Of a stretch of 39,874 nucleotides of DNA, positions 9,133-16,724 are shown one piece after another. The notes under the pieces were generated by a model. That model saw nothing but the letters and a program-made list of their open reading frames with translations. It made no database searches and was not told the origin of the DNA. Source of the stretch: Chamaesiphon polymorphus CCALA 037 (GTDB lineage Bacteria > Cyanobacteriota > Cyanobacteriia > Cyanobacteriales > Chamaesiphonaceae). Numbering within the stretch: position 1 is the first letter of the stretch; each line of letters begins with the position of its first letter. The position numbers and the translations under genes are program-made. Location of the stretch: the NCBI RefSeq assembly GCF_003003845.1, contig NZ_PVWO01000002.1, positions 1 to 39,874 of the forward strand, given 5' to 3'.

Positions 9133-10395
9133 TTACATTGATAATCTATCCTCATCTTGTAACCGTTCGTCTTCTTCTTGAATCGTGGTTAATTCAACAT
9201 TCAAGGAAGCTAAGCTTAATGGCTTGGAGATTTGCAAATTTACTTCTGACAATGTAGATACGATGTCTTCTTGTAATTGTGAGTTTGAAGTGGTTTCGAT
9301 CGATCCTCGTCTGCGACCTCCCGTTTGCTGTTGTGGAGTAATTTTATTTAATCGTTCGAGTAACTGTACGTCTCGCAGATCGATGTCGGGAAATCCACTA
9401 GGCTCCCAATCATTTCCAACTCTAGTTGCATTTAGCATTAGCTTGTTCGGACGAATACGATACACACTTAAAGTATTCCCATCACACTTAATTTTGATAC
9501 GACCGTTCTCGAATTTTGTTTTCCCATCCAACTTCATTCGAGCTAATTCGGTTAGACGATCGAAGATCGATCGGTCTGCGAGGTTTAGCTTAACAGGGCG
9601 ATCTCGAATGCGGAGGTTGGCTTCTTCCATCAGTTCTAAGTCTTGACGATCTGGAGTTAACTTGCCCCTCACTTTTTGCCAACTCGCACCAAGATCGCTA
9701 CCTTTATACGCTTTTCCAGCACGAACAAAAGTTATACCACGTACCACATTTTTGGATGTGAGGTTAAATCTGACATCAACCGTATTTTTTGCTAGGCTGT
9801 CGAGCCAGCGTTTTAGGTCGATATTGGGCTGTAACGAGTCTTCTACGATTTTGACGATTTCTAAGTCTGATTTTGCAATTTTCGTCTCTTGCTGCCGAAT
9901 TTTAGCTCGTTTGACATCCCAGGAAGATTCGATCTGGCGCAGCCCGAATTCGGCTTCAACTTTACGTAGAGCATTCTGAATCTTGTACATATCCCACTGT
10001 GGATGGACGTGCTTGCCAAAGACATCTACCCCGTTGGCAACAATGTGTAAATGATCGTGGTCGTGAGCTTCGTCGTGTCCAGGGTCGTCCCGATGATGGT
10101 CGATGGCAATATATTGACATTCCTTGTATCCTAATGCTTCTAGAACGCGCAAGGCAATCGCCTCTTTGATAACATCGTCTACTTGCTTATCTTCTGGTGC
10201 AAAGGCAATTGAGAAATGTCTGACTGGTTTACTCACGCGCCGATTGAGGTTGCTGACTCTGCGGAATTCGATCGCCATGTCGCTCTGGGTTTTACTTTCC
10301 AAGCAACTGCTGATAATTCGCGGTCGCTTGTCGGGGTCGAGTAAATAACCCAGGACTCCCCCAAACCCATTGCCTTTGCTAATCTTTCCAATCAT
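9133..10395 (-). CDS. Relaxase / mobilization nuclease (MobA/VirD2 superfamily)
   Basis: Nicks plasmid DNA at oriT and pilots the strand into the recipient. The N-terminus MIGKISKGNGFGGVLGYLLD carries the presumed nucleophilic Tyr (about residue 17). The metal-binding three-His motif is present as HDHDHLHIVANG near residue 113, preceded by an acidic/His-rich stretch. The 420-aa length fits the family. Its start overlaps the mobC stop (TAATG), so the pair is coupled. The C-terminal 38 residues (LQISKPLSLASLN ... LQDEDRLSM) resemble the ends of the HipA-like kinase and FolD-like proteins farther along this window (see findings). No type IV secretion genes are visible, so this is mobilizable rather than self-transmissible within what can be seen. 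Confidence 0.85.
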   Translation of the reverse strand: MIGKISKGNGFGGVLGYLLDPDKRPRIISSCLESKTQSDMAIEFRRVSNLNRRVSKPVRHFSIAFAPEDKQVDDVIKEAIALRVLEALGYKECQYIAIDHHRDDPGHDEAHDHDHLHIVANGVDVFGKHVHPQWDMYKIQNALRKVEAEFGLRQIESSWDVKRAKIRQQETKIAKSDLEIVKIVEDSLQPNIDLKRWLDSLAKNTVDVRFNLTSKNVVRGITFVRAGKAYKGSDLGASWQKVRGKLTPDRQDLELMEEANLRIRDRPVKLNLADRSIFDRLTELARMKLDGKTKFENGRIKIKCDGNTLSVYRIRPNKLMLNATRVGNDWEPSGFPDIDLRDVQLLERLNKITPQQQTGGRRRGSIETTSNSQLQEDIVSTLSEVNLQISKPLSLASLNVELTTIQEEDERLQDEDRLSM

Positions 10396-10793
10396 TAGCT
10401 TTTGGCTCCAAGCTTTTGGATTCTCTTGGCAATTAACTGGTTAGCCGCAGCAATTTCTTGTAGGGCTTTGCTGTCAATTTCGATCGCTCGTCCCTCCTGA
10501 TTTGCTAAATTCACACCTCTGGCAATTTGATTGAGGTTATTCCCTTGGGCGATATATTCTCTTCTGATTAGCGTGAGTTCGGCATATTCGTCTTGACTCA
10601 ACCGTTCTTGTTTGAGTCGTCTGAGCGTTCGATCGTTTATCGTGCCACGAAAAAGCAGATATTCAGAGCGGTTCATATTGACAGCTCTACACTCCGCTTC
10701 GATGATCTCCAATTGCTCGTTACTGACACGGAGACTGATGTGATTGGTTTTTTGTGAGGGCTTAGCGTCATTTCTAGATATATTGATACTCAT
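10395..10793 (-). CDS. mobC: MobC-like relaxosome accessory protein
   Basis: 132 aa. Ribbon-helix-helix-like N-terminus (HISLRVSNEQLEIIEAECRAVNMNRSEYLLFRG) followed by the MobC signature GNNLNQIARGVN near residue 88. MobC proteins bind oriT and help the relaxase open the strands. The start is preceded by AAGAAG at a suitable distance. It is directly upstream of and coupled to the relaxase gene, and directly downstream of the putative oriT, the usual arrangement. Confidence 0.8.
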   Translation of the reverse strand: MSINISRNDAKPSQKTNHISLRVSNEQLEIIEAECRAVNMNRSEYLLFRGTINDRTLRRLKQERLSQDEYAELTLIRREYIAQGNNLNQIARGVNLANQEGRAIEIDSKALQEIAAANQLIAKRIQKLGAKS

Positions 10794-10910
10794 TATTCAC
10801 TTCTTATTTCTCTCAAGGGTATCGGCTACAATAGTTACAAAATAATAAGTTGTAATTTACATTTTTATTACACATTTTTACTTTGCATAATACACAAATG
10901 CACCCAACTA

Positions 10911-11000
10911 GGGGGGTTCTAGGGGTACTCCCCTAGCCAGCCCTTACCGTCTGAAATCGCCAGATTTCAGATGTGCGTAGCACATAGGTATGGCTGGCTC
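10911..11000. other. Candidate origin of transfer (oriT)
   Basis: The non-coding region upstream of mobC contains nested and adjacent perfect inverted repeats. CTAGGGG/CCCCTAG lies at 10919-10925 and 10930-10936, AGCCAGCC/GGCTGGCT at 10935-10942 and 10992-10999, TCTGAAATC/GATTTCAGA at 10950-10958 and 10963-10971, and ATGTGC/GCACAT at 10971-10976 and 10980-10985. Dense hairpins next to a mobC-relaxase operon are typical of oriT. The nick position cannot be assigned from sequence alone. Confidence 0.55.
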
Positions 11001-11121
11001 CCCCTCAAACTTACCACATTCGACAAAGCCAGTAAATTGCGAAAATTAGGGAAATTTTTGACGATTTGGGAACGAGAAATTCGGGAGTTAATAACAAGAT
11101 CTATGAGTGCGCTCCAGTATC

Positions 11122-11165
11122 ACTGGAACTATACTGGGGTAAAACTGGAGTAAGACTGGAACGGA
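11122..11165 (+). repeat. Four tandem 11-bp iterons, candidate parC centromere
   Basis: Four head-to-tail units of exactly 11 bp: ACTGGAACTAT, ACTGGGGTAAA, ACTGGAGTAAG and ACTGGAACGGA. They are preceded by an inverted CCAGT at 11114-11118. They lie about 100 bp upstream of the parR-like/parM-like genes. ParR proteins of type II partition systems (plasmid R1 family) bind arrays of 11-bp direct repeats, so this array is a good centromere candidate. Confidence 0.6.
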
Positions 11166-11269
11166 TTGTAAGTATTTTTGGAAAATATGGGGCGTTTTCT
11201 CAGCAAAAATTACTAATAATGAGCATAGCGATCGTATTTCCCAAATAAAGAGGATATATTTGGTAGTGG

Positions 11270-11794
11270 ATGAGAAGTTATAAAATTTTCATGGGTAAAA
11301 CGCCTGACTTATTCCGAATTAATTTTGTATCGGGGAAACCATTAGAGGTACTACTGGCTAAATTCCTTAAAAGTAGTGAAGGAACGGGCAAGGAAAATGT
11401 CATGGCGGCACTATCAGCTTTTTATTACTCGATCGCATTATCCCAAGAAGCTGATGCGTGTCCGAGTCGTATTCAATTAGCAGCCATCCAAGATCTTGCC
11501 AAACTGCGAAATCAGATCGATTACATCATTAATTACCATCGAATTACGAATGGCATCGAATTAACCGATCGTTTTGAAGTTCCTGCGACAGAGAAAATCG
11601 GATCGACAGTCGGACATCCTCTTAAGCCAATAGCGATCGATCCGATAATCGGAGATTCGATTGAGACACTTGTGGCAGATCTACCAGTAATCGTTGGCGT
11701 TGGCGTAGCCTCTGCCTTCGCAGAAGCCTCTCCCTTAGAGAATCGGCTCTCAGGAGAAGATGAGATTTATGACTATACTATTTTTGATGAGTAA
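11270..11794 (+). CDS. Candidate ParR-like centromere-binding adaptor
   Basis: 174 aa. I do not recognise it by overall sequence, but the N-terminus has the ribbon-helix-helix-like order of ParR proteins: a short strand (LFRINFVSG), helix (PLEVLLAKFLKS), turn and helix (GKENVMAALSAFYYSIAL). It is followed 5 nt later by a ParM-like gene and preceded by 11-bp iterons. A second ATG at 11291 (MGKTPDLF) could be the real start. Around residues 143-157 the protein reads VGVGVASAFAEASPLENR, which is a cyanobacterial dispersed repeat inserted in frame; the final tail is acidic (GEDEIYDYTIFDE). Confidence 0.5.
   Translation: MRSYKIFMGKTPDLFRINFVSGKPLEVLLAKFLKSSEGTGKENVMAALSAFYYSIALSQEADACPSRIQLAAIQDLAKLRNQIDYIINYHRITNGIELTDRFEVPATEKIGSTVGHPLKPIAIDPIIGDSIETLVADLPVIVGVGVASAFAEASPLENRLSGEDEIYDYTIFDE
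11700..11750 (+). repeat. Dispersed repeat inserted in frame
   Basis: GGCGTAGCCTCTGCCTTCGC followed by AGAAGCC and CTCTCCC is a short interspersed repeat common in filamentous and epiphytic cyanobacteria. Here it forms coding sequence near the 3' end of the ParR-like gene without breaking the frame. Confidence 0.6.
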
Positions 11795-11799
11795 TCGCT

Positions 11800-12918
11800 G
11801 TGGCTAGACCCAAACGGCAAAGAATAAAGCTGGCAATTGACTTTGGTGGGAGTTCGACCAAGGCAATTACGGAGATCGACGATCGTTCGGTCGCAATAGT
11901 GATGTCGCCAGAAGTAATTGAAATTGGGACGCTCGATCTCGACAACTATCGTCACCAGCACGACTTAGATTTGTGGCATCGCTCTTTTGTCGGGGTGAAA
12001 GATCGGTATTTTGCTATTGGGGAATTAGCCGTAAGATTAGGAGCCACCCAAGCTCTCAAACGCCTCAAATCTGAAACTGTAGTTTATAAGTTACTCGCAA
12101 TCGTCTCAGTTTCGGCACAAAGATTAGATCTGGGTAGTAGCTTCGATTTGGAACTGGGCTGTTTGTTACCACCTGGAGAGTTTTCCGAGCGGGAACGATT
12201 GCACACAAAGCTATTGGAAGCTTTGGCTGATTTTGATACTCCGCTGGGTCGGTTCTCGATTCGCTTGATTGAGGCTCAGTATCACCCTGAAGGGATGGGA
12301 GTCGCCCATTTGTATCACATCAATCGTCCGCACGTCACGGGTAAAGTCGGCACGATTATGGCTGGACATCGAAACATTAGTTGTTATGTCATGCAGGGCA
12401 AGCAACCTGTCAAAAAAGCGACATCGGACTTAGGGTTCCAGTCGTGGATCGAACTAATTATCGATCGTACTTCTGGTTATGAATTTGGGACGCTAAGTGT
12501 CGCTGTAGCTAGGTATTGGATCGGTAATGACAGAATTGCATTAGGGGAAATTCTCCGGCATCGCGATGCGGTGGAGCGAGAGTTTGAATTAGAGCATTTA
12601 GTCAAGGTAATTAAATCGACTCAAATTACTTACTGGAGGTCGATTAATGATTGGCTAGATGATAAGTTTCCTCCCGTTGAGGAAGTGATGTTGTCTGGGG
12701 GCGTAGCAGATGTTCTCAAGGCAGACTTTATTGCCTATTTAAAGGATCGGTTGCCGATTCGCGCCGATTGTGGCAATCGGCAGGGAATTTTCAACGAGCG
12801 GGCATTCAAACAGATTCCCGACTTGGCAGTTCCCGACGGATATCAATCACGATTTGCTGACGTTTATTGTTTATCGCAATATCTGATGACCAAATCGGTA
12901 ATTAAAACTAGGAGTTAA
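11800..12918 (+). CDS. parM: ParM/StbA-like actin-family ATPase
   Basis: Actin-like plasmid segregation protein that would form filaments pushing plasmid copies apart. The phosphate-1 motif (IKLAIDFGGSSTKAI, residues 9-23) and the adenosine-type motif VMLSGGVADVLKA near 300 are visible, and the 372-aa length suits ParM/Alp proteins. It starts with GTG 5 nt after the ParR-like stop, and its stop is 2 nt before the next gene, so the three form one operon. The exact subfamily cannot be set by eye. Confidence 0.75.
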   Translation: MARPKRQRIKLAIDFGGSSTKAITEIDDRSVAIVMSPEVIEIGTLDLDNYRHQHDLDLWHRSFVGVKDRYFAIGELAVRLGATQALKRLKSETVVYKLLAIVSVSAQRLDLGSSFDLELGCLLPPGEFSERERLHTKLLEALADFDTPLGRFSIRLIEAQYHPEGMGVAHLYHINRPHVTGKVGTIMAGHRNISCYVMQGKQPVKKATSDLGFQSWIELIIDRTSGYEFGTLSVAVARYWIGNDRIALGEILRHRDAVEREFELEHLVKVIKSTQITYWRSINDWLDDKFPPVEEVMLSGGVADVLKADFIAYLKDRLPIRADCGNRQGIFNERAFKQIPDLAVPDGYQSRFADVYCLSQYLMTKSVIKTRS

Positions 12919-12920
12919 AA

Positions 12921-13802
12921 ATGAGTAACGAGACTAGCACGAAGACAGCCAGCAAAGAGGTTGGCAAAGAAGTTAGGAAAAAGGATGCCACCAGCATTAT
13001 TATCATTGGTGGTGTCAAAGGTGGATTGGGCAAAAGTATCATCGGTGGAGTAGCTGCATTTCAGATGAAAGCCGCGAAGTTACCGTTCGAGTTGGTCGAT
13101 GCGGATGCCGATACACCGAATGTCGGTCTTACATACGAGAAAGAATTGTACGAGCAGTTCCGCAACGAGCGGTTAGCACAATCCAGCGCGACATTAGTAC
13201 CAGGAGATAACGATTTGCCACTAGAGCAGGTCGAGCAAATTACTTTTTCTGGGGAGGCTGGTAATTACTTTGCCGCAGATAAAATTATTACAATAGCCGA
13301 GCAGAAAAACGTTCTCGTTGTTTTACCCGCATTACCAGCGTGCGATCTTGATCGCTGGCTCGACCAAAACGATATCGTGGGAATGCTAGCCGATCCAGAA
13401 AATACGACTGATGCGATCCATTTCTTTGTCACCAACGGTACTCCTGAATCACTTGGGCTATTTAAAGATTCAGTAGAGAGTAGTAAAGGTAAGATTCCCC
13501 ATGTTTTAGTTTTAAATCATGGTGCGGCTACAAACATTCAGTGGAAATGGTTCGATCGAGATAAACAGATTGCTAAATACTTGGAGCAGTATGGGTTTAA
13601 GTCGATTGTTTTTCCTGAAATGATCGTCGATCCGGCGATTAAGAATAAAATTTTCAGCGAATATATCCCCTATGGGGACGTTCTCAAAGCTGATTGGTTG
13701 CCAACTCCATCCAAACGGCGGCTGAACAAGTGGTTGCGAGAGGCAACACAGGCATTGGGCAGTACGGGTTATATTCCCTACCACCCCGATTACCTGCCTT
13801 AA
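12921..13802 (+). CDS. ParA/MinD-like P-loop ATPase
   Basis: 293 aa. After a lysine-rich leader of about 28 residues, the core begins IIIIGGVKGGLGKSII, a deviant Walker A of the ParA/MinD/ArsA class, followed by FELVDADADTPNVG. An ATG 2 nt after the parM stop with a GGAG-like site within the parM end (ACTAGGAGTTAAAAATG) supports the start. It may act with ParM/ParR, or in plasmid transfer like TraL-type ATPases. An operon with both actin-type and ParA-type ATPases is unusual. Confidence 0.7.
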   Translation: MSNETSTKTASKEVGKEVRKKDATSIIIIGGVKGGLGKSIIGGVAAFQMKAAKLPFELVDADADTPNVGLTYEKELYEQFRNERLAQSSATLVPGDNDLPLEQVEQITFSGEAGNYFAADKIITIAEQKNVLVVLPALPACDLDRWLDQNDIVGMLADPENTTDAIHFFVTNGTPESLGLFKDSVESSKGKIPHVLVLNHGAATNIQWKWFDRDKQIAKYLEQYGFKSIVFPEMIVDPAIKNKIFSEYIPYGDVLKADWLPTPSKRRLNKWLREATQALGSTGYIPYHPDYLP

Positions 13803-13831
13803 TCTTCGATACGTCATAATTTCAATCCTCA

Positions 13832-14788
13832 ATGTATTACCCCGATCTACAAGCAGCAAAAAGAATATCGCCGCTCGTCTCCCAACAATCGGCAGAGATG
13901 GCAAAGCGTAAACCATATCGCTTTGCTAAGCAATATCTAAACTATCAGACATTTTTAGATATAGTCGTGCTGTCACAAATAGCGAGACAATCTCGGATTG
14001 AGTTCGATCCGACAACTGTTCTATTTCATTGGCAATGCAGTAATTGGGATGTTGATAATATCCCAATTTATGGCTTGTCAAAAGATACGCTCGAACTATT
14101 TCAAGAGAGTAAAATTGACAATAACAAAGACTTTTTTGAGAATCTGCCAGAATCGCAATTAACTAGGTACTGTATTCTATTACCTTCGGGGTCTTACGAA
14201 ACTTCTGAGGGTCATTATATCGAGATGTTGTGGATCGATAGTATCCGCAATAGCGATTGTGAGCCAAAAGATATCGAGCGGAGGGTCGGGGGCACCACTA
14301 TTATCGATCGAGTCCAAGGTAACTCACAGCGGATTGTCACATCAGCGATCGATACTAATGACTGTACTTATTGTACGCTGGCAGATTATCCAAAAGTGAG
14401 CTTAGAGATTGGGAATATTGATGAAGGTGAGTTTGTTGACGGAGCGTTGAGCATCATCACTAGATTGAGAGATCTCGCTCTTCAAGTCGTGATGGCGATT
14501 GAGTTTTTACCTGAAGCTGTCTCTTTAGATTTACCAGCAGCAGGATCGAGTAAAGGATTTGGCAAAAAACCTCCTACTGCAAAGTTTTGGCAGATTCGTA
14601 GAGTTGAGATCGAACAGAAGCGTTATATTGTCAGAGAGAAAACCGATGGGAGCGAGTCTGAGAGTGCGAGAAAGTCACCCCGCCCTCATTTTCGGAAATG
14701 GCATTGGCGCAGAGTTGCTGTTGGAGCCGAACGTAAAGGACGTGAGTGGCGATTGATTCCCAACACGTATGTTAATCCTGAAAACTAA
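13832..14788 (+). CDS. AcrVA2-like protein, copy 1
   Basis: 318 aa. The C-terminus SPRPHFRKWHWRRVAVG ... REWRLIPNTYVNPE and the middle IPIYGLSKDTLE ... YCILLPSGSYETSEGHYIEM follow the layout I know for AcrVA2, the Moraxella anti-Cas12a protein whose homologues are widespread on plasmids. AcrVA2 reduces cas12a mRNA in a translation-dependent way; the function of plasmid homologues like this one is not established. A start at 13898 (MAKRKPYRFAKQYL) is also plausible because upstream codons look weak and the preceding ribosome site is poor. A second paralogue lies at 27576-28535. It is convergent with the parAB-associated gene, overlapping it by 4 nt. Confidence 0.5.
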   Translation: MYYPDLQAAKRISPLVSQQSAEMAKRKPYRFAKQYLNYQTFLDIVVLSQIARQSRIEFDPTTVLFHWQCSNWDVDNIPIYGLSKDTLELFQESKIDNNKDFFENLPESQLTRYCILLPSGSYETSEGHYIEMLWIDSIRNSDCEPKDIERRVGGTTIIDRVQGNSQRIVTSAIDTNDCTYCTLADYPKVSLEIGNIDEGEFVDGALSIITRLRDLALQVVMAIEFLPEAVSLDLPAAGSSKGFGKKPPTAKFWQIRRVEIEQKRYIVREKTDGSESESARKSPRPHFRKWHWRRVAVGAERKGREWRLIPNTYVNPEN

Positions 14789-15561
14789 GTTGTTCTTTGA
14801 ACTCCATGCTCTAACAATTGACCTAACAGATAAATTTTTAGAAAATGTGCGTTAATTCCTTTACGGCATTCAGGAATGACTTCTGCCGTCCAACCAACCT
14901 CATATAACTTGTGGAGTTTGGCGATAATCGTCAGGGTATTATCTGTCAACACATTCCAAGTAGGCATGACGATTGAGGGATTTGCCACCAAGTGCTTTAT
15001 TAAATCCTCGCAGAAGCTTGCAATCAGTTCATCCTTAATAAACAGTGGACATTTATCGATAGCCAAGTTGTTAGATACTCTGCCCGTGCAAGTTTTCATT
15101 CGCTCGGAGATCCAATCCAACGTTTCTGGTGATAACGATTTAAATATTTTTTTGCTTCGTATTTGATAATTATATTTTGTGGCGATATAATAAGCTTCTT
15201 CTGGAGTTCGGGCCGGGTGTGGCGGCAAGATTTTTTTGGCTGTTTGAGGAGCTACTTCTATAGATGTATTCTCTTCGGCTGCTTTGACAGTACCTTGCGG
15301 TACCTCCGTTTTTTTCTTAGACCGCTCGCTTTTAGATTTTTTCTGGGTAGTTTTATCGATTTCACTTTCTGAAGCGATCTCATCGATTGGCTTGCAGGTC
15401 GATTCAGTAATCGCCAGATCTTTGGAGGATGTCTTTTTTGAAGAATTCTTTCTTGCCTTAGTTCGCTCTGTATGTTCGGGCGTAATATCTAAATTAGCTG
15501 TAGTTGAGGGAAGCTCTTCAGCTTTGATAATTGTTAAAACACTAGAGTTGCGGGCTGCCAT
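14785..15561 (-). CDS. Third gene of the parAB operon, hypothetical
   Basis: The ORF opens at 15606, but the ATG at 15561 (MAARNSSVLTII) has a clear AAGAAGG ribosome site 7-8 nt upstream and is preferred, giving 258 aa. Residues about 25-120 are a low-complexity, Lys/Ser/Glu-rich, probably disordered region (KKTSSKD, TQKKSKSERSKKKTE). The last 130 residues are folded-looking and mostly helical (TPEEAYYIATKYNYQIRSKKIF ... NAHFLKIYLLGQLLEHG). I do not recognise the domain. It follows parB by about 50 nt on the same strand, so it is probably a partition or copy-number accessory. Confidence 0.6.
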   Translation of the reverse strand: MAARNSSVLTIIKAEELPSTTANLDITPEHTERTKARKNSSKKTSSKDLAITESTCKPIDEIASESEIDKTTQKKSKSERSKKKTEVPQGTVKAAEENTSIEVAPQTAKKILPPHPARTPEEAYYIATKYNYQIRSKKIFKSLSPETLDWISERMKTCTGRVSNNLAIDKCPLFIKDELIASFCEDLIKHLVANPSIVMPTWNVLTDNTLTIIAKLHKLYEVGWTAEVIPECRKGINAHFLKIYLLGQLLEHGVQRTT

Positions 15562-15611
15562 CTGATTTACCTTCTTGTACTGAGTTTGAGCATTGACTAG
15601 ATCCAATCGGG

Positions 15612-16724
15612 TCAGTTCAGCAAAGCAATCATTCGATCGAGTAGCAAATTTAACTCTTGCTTAGTCACCACCGCGAGGGATTCGTTTCTGATTGTGTGTA
15701 ATACGAATTCGCTTTTCTCTTCGATCGTGACATTTAGATCTTCTTCACTGTGAGTTACCAGCTCATTAGCGGTGTCGATTGTCGGTAGATGAGGGTTGAG
15801 TTCTAAATTAGCTTTACTACTATCATTGTATTTGAGATCTGCCGCATTGCCCAAGCTGTCTGGTTGAGATTTTTTCGATGGTTTAACCAAAGCTGCTGCT
15901 TTTTTAACTTCTCGAATGCTCAAGTCCTCTGAGATCGTTCGCTCTAGCAGCTTTGCTCTGGCTCGGTCATCTTTGACCTTGGCAATTTCGGTGCCTTTAG
16001 TATAATCGACCTCACCATTAGAAATTGCGAGTTTAATTTCTGCGGGGATATTTAGTAGCTTGAGGCGATTGCTAGCAAAGGAGGTTAAACTCAAGCTACC
16101 TTTAGTAAATTGCTTAATACAGCTTTCGATCGTCTGAGCTGTTTCTTTAAGAATAACGTTATTCTTAGATACTTGACCGCCCAGCTCATTCTTAATTTGA
16201 CGTATTAACGTAGCGGCGGCTTCGCGATTATCTAAATTTAACTTGCGAGCAATGGTATCTAGAACCGAATTAGTCTCGTCGATGGGGTTGAGATCCGTTC
16301 TTTTGATGTTTACCAACGTCACATAATCAGCCGCTACATCGTCGCTAACATCGAGACGACGGTACTTCACCACCATGTTTAGTTTGCAAGCTACACGAGT
16401 CCGCCGCTCCCCATCAATTAGTTCGTTGGTATCACGTAGTAACAAAACTGGGGTAATTACCTCTCCTGCGGCGAGAATGCTATCTTCGAGTTCTTGCATC
16501 TCAACTGGATCGAAATTCGTGCGCGGTTGCCACCGAGAGGGTACTAACAGATTAGAGTCGATCGTCCCATCAAATGCTTTAGAACTCGAATTAGCCTCAG
16601 ACTGGAGGCGATTTACTTCACGCTGGAGTTCGGCAAGATCGATTTCATAGTCTTTGATTTTCGATTCCAGTCGCCCAACTTTAAAGTCTTCATCTAAAGC
16701 AGCCATTTGATTAGGTTTTGCCAT
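15612..16724 (-). CDS. parB: ParB-family plasmid partition protein
   Basis: Centromere-binding partner of ParA. The ParB/sulfiredoxin-like core runs from NLLVPSRWQPRTNFDP through LEDSILAAGEVITPVLL to the signature LIDGERRTRVACKL. A helix-turn-helix region follows (IDETNSVLDTIARKLNLDNREAAATLI), and there is a long, less conserved C-terminus with a coiled-coil-like N-terminal segment. The ORF opens at 16760, but ATG at 16724 (MAKPNQMAALDED, overlapping parA by 14 nt) or 16706 (MAALDED, 5 nt after the parA stop) is more likely because the extra residues lie inside parA. Confidence 0.8.
   Translation of the reverse strand: MAKPNQMAALDEDFKVGRLESKIKDYEIDLAELQREVNRLQSEANSSSKAFDGTIDSNLLVPSRWQPRTNFDPVEMQELEDSILAAGEVITPVLLLRDTNELIDGERRTRVACKLNMVVKYRRLDVSDDVAADYVTLVNIKRTDLNPIDETNSVLDTIARKLNLDNREAAATLIRQIKNELGGQVSKNNVILKETAQTIESCIKQFTKGSLSLTSFASNRLKLLNIPAEIKLAISNGEVDYTKGTEIAKVKDDRARAKLLERTISEDLSIREVKKAAALVKPSKKSQPDSLGNAADLKYNDSSKANLELNPHLPTIDTANELVTHSEEDLNVTIEEKSEFVLHTIRNESLAVVTKQELNLLLDRMIALLN

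Noticed and set aside
9185-9979. Plus-strand ORFs of 153 and 105 aa
   Set aside because: Antisense to the relaxase; composition typical of shadow frames.
10971-11248. Two overlapping 60-aa ORFs
   Set aside because: They run through the oriT hairpins and the 11-bp iterons; repeats rather than coding constraint explain them.
14876-15565. Plus-strand ORFs of 96, 69 and 93 aa
   Set aside because: Antisense to the Lys/Ser-rich third par gene; the Phe/Leu-rich translation is the complement of AAR/GAR codons and not a membrane protein.
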